Source: an uncultured Acetobacteraceae bacterium (GTDB lineage Bacteria > Pseudomonadota > Alphaproteobacteria > Acetobacterales > Acetobacteraceae). From it: a stretch of 46,505 nucleotides of DNA. The stretch lies in assembly GCA_903918195.1 (NCBI GenBank), contig CAIXDS010000238.1, positions 1 to 46,505 on the forward strand, written 5' to 3'. Below, in pieces: positions 8,564 through 17,640 of the stretch. The notes beneath the pieces were generated by a model. The model worked only from the letters and a program-made list of their open reading frames with translations. It was not told the DNA's origin and did no database searches. Within the stretch, counting starts at the first letter, position 1. Each line of letters starts with the position of its first letter. Position numbers and translations under genes: made by a program.

Positions 8564-9577
8564 TCACAGCCCGACCTTGCCCGCCGGGCTTCCTTGGCTG
8601 AGCTTGGCGCGGCGGACGTAGCTGCGCATGGTGCTCAGGCTGCGATGCCGCGTGTGGCCCATGATCTCCTCGTCCGGCACGCCGTTGCGGTAGGCGGTCG
8701 TCACGAAGCCGGCGCGCAGGCCGTGCGGGCTGACCGGCTCGGCGATCGTGCCTTTGAGGCCAGCCTCGGCGGCGCGCTTGAGCAGGATCTGGCGGACCGC
8801 ATCGGTGCTCAGCCGGGCCGTTTCGACGTGGCCGCCGCGATTGACCTTGCGGAAGAGGGGACCGGCGGTGATTTCGGCTGCCGTCAGCCAAGCCTGCAGC
8901 GCTGTCACCGGGCAGGTTTCTTCGGCTCGACCTCGCGGAATGTTGATCTCGGCGCCTTTACCTTCGGCGTCGGTCTTCGAGCGCTCGATCCGGAGGGTGA
9001 GGCCTTCGGGTGTCCAGGTCAGGTGCTCCATGTCGAGGCCAACCAGTTCCGAACGCCGCAGGGCGCCGGCGAAGCCGATCAGAAACAGCGCCCGGTCGCG
9101 CGCGCCGGCGAGCGTGGTGCCACAGGCCCGGCTAAGCTTTCTGATCTCGGCTGTGGTCAGCGCCGCCGCGCGGCGCGAGGGTGTTCCGTGCTTGCGGCCG
9201 ATGCCCCGGAGCGTTTCGCGGATCGCCGGGTGCTTGGTGTCGAGCGGGTGGCCGGCGACGCCACAGGCGCGCGCGATGGCAGCAACCCGGCGGCGCAGCG
9301 TCGGCAGCGCGTAGCCTTCGCCGGCAGCGGCCAGATAGGCGCCGACGATCTCGGGTGTCGGCGGCATTGCCTCGAAGCCGTGCTTGCTGCACCAGGCGTT
9401 GAAGTTGGCCAGGTCGCCCGCGTAGGCGCGCAGCGTGGCCAGGGCGTCGGCCGCGTCCTGATAGGCCTGGGACTTTGCCAGCGCCATGGCGGCGCGGGCG
9501 GTGGGGGGCTTGGCGCCCTGCAGGCGGGCCATTTGCCGCTTGCGGGCTTCGGTGAACGAACTGGGCATGGGGGACAC
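8564..9577 (-). CDS. Tyrosine recombinase/integrase
   Basis: A 337-residue site-specific recombinase. An N-terminal SAM-like core-binding domain (about 20-125) is followed by the catalytic domain with the expected residues: Arg in GALRRSEL, Lys in RSKTDA, HGLR, His in GHTRHRS and the nucleophile Tyr in MRSYVRRA. GTG at 9577 is the longest start; ATG at 9568 is an equally plausible alternative. It converges with the toxin-antitoxin operon and may mobilise the 1-9.6 kb accessory segment, but no att pair or tRNA is visible to prove it. Confidence 0.9.
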   Translation of the reverse strand: MSPMPSSFTEARKRQMARLQGAKPPTARAAMALAKSQAYQDAADALATLRAYAGDLANFNAWCSKHGFEAMPPTPEIVGAYLAAAGEGYALPTLRRRVAAIARACGVAGHPLDTKHPAIRETLRGIGRKHGTPSRRAAALTTAEIRKLSRACGTTLAGARDRALFLIGFAGALRRSELVGLDMEHLTWTPEGLTLRIERSKTDAEGKGAEINIPRGRAEETCPVTALQAWLTAAEITAGPLFRKVNRGGHVETARLSTDAVRQILLKRAAEAGLKGTIAEPVSPHGLRAGFVTTAYRNGVPDEEIMGHTRHRSLSTMRSYVRRAKLSQGSPAGKVGL

Positions 9578-9597
9578 CTACCACGACCGATAAGACT

Positions 9598-9626
9598 TGA
9601 TAATGCTCCTTCTCGCGTGTTATCGA
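9598..9626. other. Candidate recombinase core site upstream of the integrase
   Basis: Imperfect inverted arms TGATAATGC (9598-9606) and, read on the other strand, TCGATAACACG (ending at 9626) flank a short spacer. A further GATAA copy lies at 9589-9593. Tyrosine recombinases bind such arm pairs; the position just upstream of the integrase is suggestive. It could equally be a promoter operator. Confidence 0.25.
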
Positions 9627-9736
9627 AAATTTGATTAGTTTAGCAACATCGCCGACAAATGCGGATCCGCTGCCTCATCGTTGCCGAGATCGCTTCCGGC
9701 ACAGACGCATACTTGTTCTGCCATAGCTGCAGCCGA

Positions 9737-12664
9737 TTACGCCTTGTTCATTGTTGTGATTCCATGGAGAACAGCGTCGACTGCGGCGGCAAGTTCGGCA
9801 CCGGAATAGGGCTTCTTCAGGAGCCGTATTGACCCTGCCAGCGGCTCGCCTCGCTCTTCGACCAAGCGTCCGGAGTACCCTGACGTCAGAAGGACACCCG
9901 TTCCCGGCCAACGTTCCAGTACTTGTCGCGCCAACTCCTTACCGTCGATCGGCCCCGGCATCACGACGTCGCTAAAGAGCAAATGAATCTGCCTTTTAGA
10001 CATTACAGAAAGCGCTGCCTCCGCACGATCCACATCAATCACTTCATAATCACGTGCAGCAAACATGCGAACCGCGACGCGGCGCAAGGAAGCATTATCT
10101 TCGACGACTAGCACAACGATACCCCGACCGCACGTACCAACGGACGTCGCGGTCGGTGTCGCATTCTCCGCCGTTCCCGTCGCGCGCGGCAGATACAGAC
10201 GGAACGTGGTGCCCAGGCCCGGAGCGCTCTCGACACAGACATGCCCACCCGACTGCTTTGCGAAGCCGAACAACATGCTCAGCCCAAGGCCGGTTCCTTC
10301 GCCGATCCCTTTCGTCGTAAAAAACGGTTCAAACACCCGCTTGGCCACCTCGGGGGCCATCCCTGCCCCGGTGTCGGTCACGACAATCATTGTGTAGTCG
10401 CCGGGCTTGAGTTCGAGGCCCATCGCCGGGTCGCTGGCGTCGAGACGGTAGTTGACCGTGGTGATCGACAATTTCCCGCCGCGGGGCATGGCATCGCGCG
10501 CGTTGGCAGCCAAATTCATGATCCCGTTGTCGAGTTGAACAGGATCAATCACGACCGGCCACAGGTCGACTGTCAAGTTAAGTGAAAGCTCGATGTTAGA
10601 TCCAAGCACGCGTGCCAGTAGCTTCGCGATTCCGTCGATCTGGACGTTGGGCTGCACCAGGACCGAATGCGGGGACTGGTGCCGAGAAAACGAAAGAAGA
10701 CGCCGAGTGAGGTCCGCTCCACTTTGCGCCGCCTGCATGGCATCAGCAACGAGCTCGTACATGTCCGGCTGGTGTTCACCCAGGGGAGCGAGAAGTTCGA
10801 GATTGCCAATGATAACCCCGAGAAGATTATTGAAATCATGCGCTATACCTCCGGACACGCGGCCGACGGCTTCCATCTTCTGCGCCTGCCGCAGCGCTTC
10901 CTCGGCGCGCCTGCGCTCGGTGATATCCTCAATAATGGAAATGAGATACTCCGGCTTATCATCGTCATCGCGGAGCAAAGTAACCGTAATGTTGACCCAA
11001 ACGACGTTCCCGTCCTTGCGCAGATAGCGCTTTTCGAGCATGAAAGTCGCAATCTTTCCAGCCAGTAGCGCATTAGTTTCTTTGAGGTTGGCCTGCAGAT
11101 CCTCTGGGTGGGTAATATTCTGGAAAGTGGTGGCGAGCAATTCCTCGCGCGTGTAGCCGGTGATTGCACACAGCTTGTCGTTAACGCGCAGCCAGGTGCC
11201 GTCCAGGCCGGTGTGCGCCATGCCGACCGCCGCCTGCTCGAACGTTGCACGGAAGCGCTTTTCGCTCTTGAGCAGAGCCATCTCGATGCTCTTGCGCGCG
11301 GAGATGTCCTGAATTGTGCCGACTAAAGTTAACGGGGTCCCCTGCGCATCGAGGTGGAGTTTGCCCAAGCCATGTACCCAGCGTTTCTGACCGTCGCTGG
11401 CACGGACGATGGGGTATTCCTGATCAAAGGGCAGGCGCTGCTCGATGAGTGCTTCCAGGTAGGCCCGCATCTTTTGCCGAGCCTCGGGAGCGACCAGCCT
11501 GAGCCAATTTCGGGCATCCCGCTGATAATTTCTGCCAATACCGAAAATGTCGTCAAGAATTTCTGAACTTGTCCAACGGTCGGTCACCAGATCATAGACA
11601 TAATGGCCGAGATTGGCGATTTGCTGGGCCTCACGCAGGCTTTCCTGGCTGGCGCTGAGGAGTGCAATATCCCGTTCTTGCCGCAGCCAGGCGCGGTGGA
11701 TCAGCCAGGAGAACGTCAACAAAGCAAGGACGAAGGCCGTCACTAATCCCGCGACAACCGTCACGTCTTTGCGCCATCCGGCCAGTGCAACCTCGCGGGG
11801 GATTCCGACGTTGACCACATACCCATATTGCGCGCTACGACGATAGGAATGAATGCGGTCGATGCCATCTCGACTGAATGCGCCGCTGGAATAAGCCCCT
11901 TCCTGAGGGTTGGACGTCAAGGCGTCGTGGAATGGCCGGGATATTCGTGCGTCACCGATCGGGTTGTACATCCCGTGGAGAACATTGCTGCGAGCGATAA
12001 GCCCAAGTTCAGCATCGCGCAGCACAATGGAGCTGGCAGTGCCGGTGTTCAGTTGGTCCAGCAACGCTTTGATTTGATCGACATCTACGGCCGCAATAAC
12101 AACGCCTCCAAACGACCCGTCCGGCTTGTTGATGCGCCGGGCAAAGAACCACAACGCCGGTTTGTCAAAATGCTCGACGGTGGACTTTCCAACTATCAGC
12201 CTAGCGTTCGGATCATCTTGCAACCGGATATAATACTCGTGAAGCGCATTGCCAGGATCCGATAGTGGGACATCCTGCCCCCATAGAAGCTCACCCTGTT
12301 CATTCATTGCCCGCAGGTAGGCGACCTGGGATAGACGTTCTTTCTGGCGGACTAGGAATTGTGTGATGGACTGGTCATCGCTTTGGCCGGTTGCAACTCG
12401 CCGGCTGATTTCATCAGCCGAAGCCAAGAGAGCAATATCAATCGAATTTATTCGGCCATCGATAGATAATTCAACCGACTGCACCATGTTTTGCGTCATT
12501 GCCAAGGCCAGTAGTTCGGCCTCATGCCGAAGATAGACCATAGCGGCGATCACGACGCAGATTAAGCTGAGGGTCGCAAGCGTCATGCCGAGAATAAGTC
12601 TAGCTCTATTGTTGCGAAAGAAATCAGCGGAAGGCAGAGAGCTTTGGAGGCCTGTTGACGACAT
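9737..12664 (-). CDS. Membrane hybrid histidine kinase (CACHE-PAS-PAS-HisKA-HATPase-REC)
   Basis: A 975-residue protein. A first membrane segment (about 23-44), a periplasmic CACHE-like sensor region (about 50-290) and a second membrane segment (about 295-318) are followed by two PAS domains (about 345-590; the second has VGMAHTGLDGTWLRVN and ITERRRAEE), a HisKA box with the phospho-His in GGIAHDFNNLL, an HATPase domain (NLAANARDAM, DTGAGM, GEGTGLGL) and a receiver domain with VVEDN and the acceptor Asp in LLFSDVVMPG. It should sense a small extracytoplasmic ligand. ATG 12664 is preferred over the upstream TTG 12676. No response regulator is adjacent. The gene is less GC-rich than the kdp genes. 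Confidence 0.88.
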   Translation of the reverse strand: MSSTGLQSSLPSADFFRNNRARLILGMTLATLSLICVVIAAMVYLRHEAELLALAMTQNMVQSVELSIDGRINSIDIALLASADEISRRVATGQSDDQSITQFLVRQKERLSQVAYLRAMNEQGELLWGQDVPLSDPGNALHEYYIRLQDDPNARLIVGKSTVEHFDKPALWFFARRINKPDGSFGGVVIAAVDVDQIKALLDQLNTGTASSIVLRDAELGLIARSNVLHGMYNPIGDARISRPFHDALTSNPQEGAYSSGAFSRDGIDRIHSYRRSAQYGYVVNVGIPREVALAGWRKDVTVVAGLVTAFVLALLTFSWLIHRAWLRQERDIALLSASQESLREAQQIANLGHYVYDLVTDRWTSSEILDDIFGIGRNYQRDARNWLRLVAPEARQKMRAYLEALIEQRLPFDQEYPIVRASDGQKRWVHGLGKLHLDAQGTPLTLVGTIQDISARKSIEMALLKSEKRFRATFEQAAVGMAHTGLDGTWLRVNDKLCAITGYTREELLATTFQNITHPEDLQANLKETNALLAGKIATFMLEKRYLRKDGNVVWVNITVTLLRDDDDKPEYLISIIEDITERRRAEEALRQAQKMEAVGRVSGGIAHDFNNLLGVIIGNLELLAPLGEHQPDMYELVADAMQAAQSGADLTRRLLSFSRHQSPHSVLVQPNVQIDGIAKLLARVLGSNIELSLNLTVDLWPVVIDPVQLDNGIMNLAANARDAMPRGGKLSITTVNYRLDASDPAMGLELKPGDYTMIVVTDTGAGMAPEVAKRVFEPFFTTKGIGEGTGLGLSMLFGFAKQSGGHVCVESAPGLGTTFRLYLPRATGTAENATPTATSVGTCGRGIVVLVVEDNASLRRVAVRMFAARDYEVIDVDRAEAALSVMSKRQIHLLFSDVVMPGPIDGKELARQVLERWPGTGVLLTSGYSGRLVEERGEPLAGSIRLLKKPYSGAELAAAVDAVLHGITTMNKA

Positions 12665-12806
12665 GGTTTGGTTCAACTCTCGATTCCCACCGGCCCCGAA
12701 GAGGCTGGCTGCCCGCCTTCGAATCTCGGGCGACGCCGGCCGCCTAACTGCGCTTCTGCGTCGCTTGCCTCCCGCACCGCGGAAATATTGCGAAGCGCTC
12801 CGCGAA

Positions 12807-13009
12807 TTATGTTCGTTCCGGCGCCACGGTCTCGAACAGCCCCATACAGGAGCGCAACATCATTGCAGAGACGCCCCGGAGGATCAACTCCGCCGACGTC
12901 AGGGTCCCGTCGGCTGCATTGACAAGACGCGTGAATTCCGGCGCAAATGCGCCCCGTGTCCCTCCTCCATCTCAGGACGTCGATCTGGGAGAAAATCAAA
13001 CACCTCCAT
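12807..13009 (-). pseudogene. Possible small frameshifted coding remnant in a 396-bp gap
   Basis: The stretch 12665-13060 has no convincing intact gene. On the minus strand, a frame from ATG 13009 (MEVFDFLPDRRPEMEEGHG) breaks near 12955 and a protein-like sequence (EFTRLVNAADGTLTSAELI) continues in the next frame to TAA at 12807. Joined by one frameshift it would give a protein of about 65 residues. I do not recognise it; it may be chance. Confidence 0.25.
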
Positions 13010-13060
13010 TAGCTGGAGTTGCGCCCGGCGCGCAACTCCGCTTCGGTACACCAAGAGACA

Positions 13061-14995
13061 TCATGCGCGAGGCCAAAGGACGGTACTTTGGTCATGCCGG
13101 CTCCGCGGCGCTGCCAGGGCGTGCCCCAGAACCCCTTGCAGTTCGCGGGGCGTGAACGGCTTGTACAGCACAGGTTGCTCCTCGAATCTCTGCGGCATCA
13201 CAAGGCTCGCCTGGTAGCCGGTGGCAAACACGAACGGGATACCGCGAGACCGAAGCTGGTCGGCGGCTGGCCAGACCATGGTGCCGTCGAGATCCACATC
13301 GAGAACAGCAACATCAATCTCCGCCGTCTTGGCCATCTCGACCGCTGCTTCAAGGCGTGATGCCGGCCCGACCACCGATGCGCCAGCAATCTCCAGGCTT
13401 CTGACGGTAACGGCCGCCAGCAGCGCATTGTCCTCTACTACGAGAATACGAGCGCCCTTTAGCATGCCCAGCTTGGTGTGCGCGTTCGGCTGAACGGGCG
13501 CAGGCAAGTGTGGCTCAGCCGGCGAAGCCAGCTGATCCCACGGAACGGTCACGGTGCAGGTCAGACCCTCGTCCGGGAAGCCGAGTTCCACGGTACCACC
13601 GACTTCGTAGGCCAGGCTGCTTTCGATCAGAGTAAGGCCAAAGCCCCGTTGCGGCGGCTTTGCTGTTGCCGGACCGCCGGTTTCAACCCAGTGGAATACC
13701 ATCACCAGACCATCGCGCCGTTCTGAACACCAATCGATACGTACGTGTCCGCCCGGCACCGACAACGCGCCGTATTTCGCGGCGTTGGTCGCCAGTTCGT
13801 GCACCGCCAGACTGAACGCCAGCGCCGCCTTAGGACGCAACATCACCTGCCCCTCTGCCACGATCTCCACCGCAGGCAAAGGCCCGCCGACGTAAGGGGC
13901 CATCTCCTCGGCGAGGAGCGCTCGAAGATTGGCTCCCTCCCAGCGCCCCTTTGTCAGCAGGCTGTGCGCCAGGCTCATGGCGCGCAGCCGCCCCTCGAAA
14001 GTTTTCAGAAAGCCATCCAGCGTGTCCTCACTGACCCGGCTCAGGCCAAGGATTGAGTGGATGGTGGCCAGCATGTTCTTCACGCGGTGATCTAGCTCTG
14101 CCATCAGCAAATCCTGCCGCTGCCGGGCCTTTATCTCCTCCTGCACGCGCGCCTGAAGGTCACACGTCAGGCGACTGAGCTGGGCTTCCTTGGCTTTCCT
14201 TTCGCTGATATCTGCGAAGGTGGCAACCACACCGGCGCTATGACCCTTGCTGACGATCGGGACGCAGACCAATTCGGCGGGGAATGTGGTCCCGTCGCGA
14301 CGGCGCAGGATGACCTCACGCCTGACCTGATCGTAGCCTGACCCGGCAGCGAGAGTTTCTCCTTCCACAACAATTTCCACGGCCGGCACGCCAATCAACT
14401 GCTGTTCGATGCAGCCGAGGATGTCGAGGGCGGCTTTGTTCGCAAAAGTAATGACGCCATTGGCATCGACGCTACAAATACCATCGCCGACCGCATCGAG
14501 AATAAGGCGCCTGTTGTTCGCCGATTCACGCAACTCCAGGTCAGTTAACTGGCGTTCCAGCGCCGAACTGACAAGTGCGGCCACCCCGAGCATGGCATCG
14601 AGAAGATGACGTGGCGGCTTATCTTCGCCATCATAGCCGACCAGCATGACAGCCGCTTCTCGGCCGCTCACCGTCACCGGCAGCGCGATCCAGACGGCCG
14701 GACGCGGGACCAACGTAGTTTCCGTGGTCATGAATCCGCCGTCACGAACCTGGCCAACCATACCGAGAATTATCGCCTGCACATCCTCAGCGACATTGCC
14801 TATGCCCGTGAAATCGCCGACGAAGCCGTGCGGCAGGAAGGCGACGGTATCGGCGACGAACGCTGTCCTGACTATCTGGCTGGCTTCCTCCAGAACCTTC
14901 GCTCCCGGCAACATCGCGGCTATGTACTGGGCCGTGCGCATGAACGCGCCGGCACAACTCGTCGGGCCGAAGCGGTCGGTAGGCACGATCATCAT
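13061..14995 (-). CDS. Cytoplasmic GAF-PAS-HWE histidine kinase with C-terminal receiver
   Basis: A 644-residue soluble kinase. A GAF-like domain (about 25-155) is followed by PAS (about 160-275), then an HWE-type dimerisation box (LDHRVKNMLATIHSI, about 305) and its ATPase domain (HELATNAAKYGALS, then GFGLTLIES), and a receiver domain (about 510-630) with LVVEDN and the likely acceptor Asp in AVLDVDLDG. HWE kinases are common in alphaproteobacteria and often lack a conventional partner. ATG 14995 directly abuts the TGA of the corrinoid-activator gene, with GGAGGAAAG inside that gene as ribosome binding site. It is therefore the fourth gene of the corrinoid operon and probably reports on that pathway's substrate, redox state or corrinoid status (inference). 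Confidence 0.88.
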   Translation of the reverse strand: MMIVPTDRFGPTSCAGAFMRTAQYIAAMLPGAKVLEEASQIVRTAFVADTVAFLPHGFVGDFTGIGNVAEDVQAIILGMVGQVRDGGFMTTETTLVPRPAVWIALPVTVSGREAAVMLVGYDGEDKPPRHLLDAMLGVAALVSSALERQLTDLELRESANNRRLILDAVGDGICSVDANGVITFANKAALDILGCIEQQLIGVPAVEIVVEGETLAAGSGYDQVRREVILRRRDGTTFPAELVCVPIVSKGHSAGVVATFADISERKAKEAQLSRLTCDLQARVQEEIKARQRQDLLMAELDHRVKNMLATIHSILGLSRVSEDTLDGFLKTFEGRLRAMSLAHSLLTKGRWEGANLRALLAEEMAPYVGGPLPAVEIVAEGQVMLRPKAALAFSLAVHELATNAAKYGALSVPGGHVRIDWCSERRDGLVMVFHWVETGGPATAKPPQRGFGLTLIESSLAYEVGGTVELGFPDEGLTCTVTVPWDQLASPAEPHLPAPVQPNAHTKLGMLKGARILVVEDNALLAAVTVRSLEIAGASVVGPASRLEAAVEMAKTAEIDVAVLDVDLDGTMVWPAADQLRSRGIPFVFATGYQASLVMPQRFEEQPVLYKPFTPRELQGVLGHALAAPRSRHDQSTVLWPRA

Positions 14996-16615
14996 TCACT
15001 TTCCTCCGGCAAAGGGGCGGAGAAAAAGATGCTCGACAAACAGGTTGTCAAAATCTGATTCCATTGAGAGATTGATCAATTTTGTCCTGTCCCGTGCCAT
15101 GCGCAATGCCTCGTCGGCCTTCGGCGACAGCATGATGTCGAAGGCGCCGGACAGGGCGGTATTGCCGGCCAGGTGGAAGCGCTCGACAGGGATATCCGGC
15201 AGCAACCCGATGCCGATGGCGTTGGCCGGATCGAGATGAAGGCCGAAGGCGCCAGCCACATACACATCCAGAATGTCTCTAAACGAGACACCGGCACGAC
15301 GGATCAACGTTTCCAGACCCGCAGCGGTGGCTGCCTTGGCCCGTTGCAGCATATCGATGTCAGTCTTGCTGATAGAAAAGCGACAGCCGGCCAGATTGAC
15401 TTCGAGCGGATGGGTTCGCGGACGGCCGCGCTCGTCGATTTCGTTCTCCTTGATCAAATGCGCAAACAGGTCGATCAGGCCGGATCCACAAATGCCGCTG
15501 AATGGTCCGTCATCCAGAGATTCGCCCCGCCAACTACCGTCAGGGGAGCGAAAGAGGCGATGAATCGCCCCCTTTTCAGCTGCCATGCCACAGGCGATGC
15601 CGCTTCCCTCAAAGGCCGGGCCGCCCGCCACCGCGGTCACCCACAATTGTCGGCCATCCCACAGGCCGATCTCGGAGTTGGTGCCGAAATCGATCAGGGC
15701 GGCAGGCAGCGCCTGCTCCAGCATCCGGGCGTGAACAACTCCCAGGATAAGGTCCGAACCGACAAAGCCGCCCAGCGCCGGAATCAAAGCGACGTCGGTG
15801 CCGGGATTAAGATCGAGCAGATGCGCCAAGCCAGGGTGGAGGAACCCGTCACCCTCAAACAAGCGGCACCATCGCTTCGGTTCCAATAGGGGCCGTGGAT
15901 CGGCCCCGCACAGAAGCGCCAACATGGCAGAGTTGCCGACCACACGCAGCCGCGCCACCGAAGGTGAAGGCAACCCTTCTCCACGCAACAAATCGGCGAG
16001 GGCGTCGCGGATGGCGTGTTCCGCCAGGGTTCGCATCTGCTCTCGCTGCCATGATGATTCCGCGGCCATATGCAGGCGGCCGATCACGTCAGAACAAAGG
16101 CTGGCCTGGGGATTGGAGCCGGTCCGCACAGCAATTCGTTTTCCCTCCGTGAGATCGCAAATCCCCACTGTGATGTTCGTCGTGCCCAGGTCCACGGCCA
16201 CGCCGAGACGGGTATCGGATTGGACGCCCTTGGCGGGGATGGAATAGCTTGGTCGATAGGGACCGAGCATCGGAGAGCGCCAAGGGGACGGTCGCGCTGG
16301 CAACAGAACCGTGACGTCCAGGCTGGTTTCAGGAATGACCTGGCACGCGAGGCGCTCACCTTCGGCAATCGCCTTCTCGCCAAGGTGCACCAATTCCGGC
16401 GTTGTGGGCGGCCCGGCGTGACCGGTGTCGATGCGCACACGGCACAGCCCGCAGGCGCCGATACCAACACAGGCCGACCGGACCCGCAGGCTGCTGCTGT
16501 TGAGAATGTCGCGCAATGTCGCGCCTGGAACAAAGGCGACTTGCCGCGCCAGGTTGTCCCGTTCGCCGCTGCGGCGAACGCCGATATGGCAGGATGGCGC
16601 CGTCTCGATCAGCAT
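14996..16615 (-). CDS. RACo-like reductive activator of corrinoid protein (2Fe-2S ferredoxin plus ASKHA/DUF4445)
   Basis: A 539-residue protein. The N-terminal ferredoxin domain has the plant-type 2Fe-2S pattern CVGIGACGLC followed by a fourth Cys in LACQV. The C-terminal part (from about 130) is the DUF4445/ASKHA nucleotide-binding module (VAVDLGTTNITVGI, DFGTNSEIGLWDG, GICGSGLIDL, VAGAFGLHLDPANA). Such RACo/RamA-type proteins reduce inactive Co(II) corrinoid to Co(I) at the expense of ATP, restarting methyl transfer. The start ATG 16615 overlaps the preceding stop by 7 bases; the frame is open further upstream, but that part is a shadow of the methyltransferase gene. Its natural client is the corrinoid protein at 17627-18274. 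Confidence 0.9.
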   Translation of the reverse strand: MLIETAPSCHIGVRRSGERDNLARQVAFVPGATLRDILNSSSLRVRSACVGIGACGLCRVRIDTGHAGPPTTPELVHLGEKAIAEGERLACQVIPETSLDVTVLLPARPSPWRSPMLGPYRPSYSIPAKGVQSDTRLGVAVDLGTTNITVGICDLTEGKRIAVRTGSNPQASLCSDVIGRLHMAAESSWQREQMRTLAEHAIRDALADLLRGEGLPSPSVARLRVVGNSAMLALLCGADPRPLLEPKRWCRLFEGDGFLHPGLAHLLDLNPGTDVALIPALGGFVGSDLILGVVHARMLEQALPAALIDFGTNSEIGLWDGRQLWVTAVAGGPAFEGSGIACGMAAEKGAIHRLFRSPDGSWRGESLDDGPFSGICGSGLIDLFAHLIKENEIDERGRPRTHPLEVNLAGCRFSISKTDIDMLQRAKAATAAGLETLIRRAGVSFRDILDVYVAGAFGLHLDPANAIGIGLLPDIPVERFHLAGNTALSGAFDIMLSPKADEALRMARDRTKLINLSMESDFDNLFVEHLFLRPFAGGK

Positions 16616-17640
16616 CGTCCGCTTCGCCAGAGCCGGGCGGCGGCGATCATCGCCGCGATGTTGGCCTCCTCCGCCTCCGGAGGAATCTCGCATCCTGAAG
16701 ACAGGATGAAGCCACCACGTCCGTCGAACCTGGCCAACAGTGCGTCGGCAGCCTGGCGAATGCTGTCTGCACCATCGGTAACAAAGCTCAACGGCCTGAT
16801 GTTGCCGTTCAGGCACAGGGTGTCGTCGCGTAGAGCATCTTGCACCCTGCCGATGTCCACGCAGTAATCGACATTGCCGATATCGATGCCGAACGCGGAA
16901 TAAAGCGGCAGAATCGCCGCGGTTTGCCCGGCAATGTGCAGCCAGTTGGCCTTGGCTCCGGCCTGCTTGAAAGCAGCGGCCAGCTGCGCCACCCGTGGAC
17001 CGATCATCTCGCGAAACATGCCTGCCGGCACGATTTCCGGGCAGGCGGCGGGGTCGAACACCAGCACCATATCCGCACCCGCCGCCAGCTGGGCTAGCCC
17101 GAAGGCTCTGGCGATCCCGGTGGCGTAGTTGAGCAGGTGAAGGAAGCGATCGGGTTCGTCGGCCGCCAGGAACAGTGTACGCTCCATACCAACAAGCTGT
17201 ACCGCCCCGGTCATCGGACCCTGGACGAGGCCGATTAGCACGGCAGCATCGCCGACACCGGCCCGCATCCGAGTGACCATGTCGATCACCGCCGGCATGC
17301 GCCCAGCAGTTGCAGGATCGGGGAGTGCCAATCGGGAAAAATCGCGATCGGGCGTGAAGGGCGGATTGATGACGGCCGGGTAAATCTCGTGACGGCGGGC
17401 CACCGTGCCACCCAGCGCTTCGGCCTCGACTGTCAGATCGAGGACTGCAAAAACCGCTTCGAGCCCATAGTGACGCCACGCGGCCAACTGACATTCGGCG
17501 GCGATGGCTGGCGACGCCAGATAGTCGTCCACGCTTCTGCCGGCCACCCTGGCAGCGTGGGCAAAGATCTGTGGAACCACCGGTGGGCGGTCACAGGGCT
17601 GGCAACCGATGGTACGTCGGAGTCGTTCAATGGCTAGCAT
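16609..17640 (-). CDS. UroD-family corrinoid methyltransferase (MtaA/MtbA-like)
   Basis: A 343-residue TIM-barrel protein of the uroporphyrinogen decarboxylase superfamily (DRPPVVPQIFAHAARVAG, PFTPDRDFSRL, GLVQGPMTGAVQLVG, NGNIRPLSF, ILSSGCEIPPEAEEANI). Together with a dedicated corrinoid protein and RACo-like activator it belongs to the methylcobamide methyltransferase branch, not haem synthesis. In MtaA/MtbA, zinc is held by an H-x-C pair plus a distal Cys. Here the His is in LHIAGQT and the distal Cys in SSGCEIPP, but the middle Cys is Ala, so the acceptor or metal site may differ. It overlaps the corrinoid gene by 14 bases and the activator by 7. The methyl donor and acceptor are unknown. 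Confidence 0.88.
   Translation of the reverse strand: MLAIERLRRTIGCQPCDRPPVVPQIFAHAARVAGRSVDDYLASPAIAAECQLAAWRHYGLEAVFAVLDLTVEAEALGGTVARRHEIYPAVINPPFTPDRDFSRLALPDPATAGRMPAVIDMVTRMRAGVGDAAVLIGLVQGPMTGAVQLVGMERTLFLAADEPDRFLHLLNYATGIARAFGLAQLAAGADMVLVFDPAACPEIVPAGMFREMIGPRVAQLAAAFKQAGAKANWLHIAGQTAAILPLYSAFGIDIGNVDYCVDIGRVQDALRDDTLCLNGNIRPLSFVTDGADSIRQAADALLARFDGRGGFILSSGCEIPPEAEEANIAAMIAAARLWRSGRC

Noticed and set aside
14996..17494. Apparent 832-residue fusion extending the corrinoid activator upstream
   Set aside because: The first 293 residues are an out-of-frame reading of the UroD-type methyltransferase; the true start is ATG 16615.
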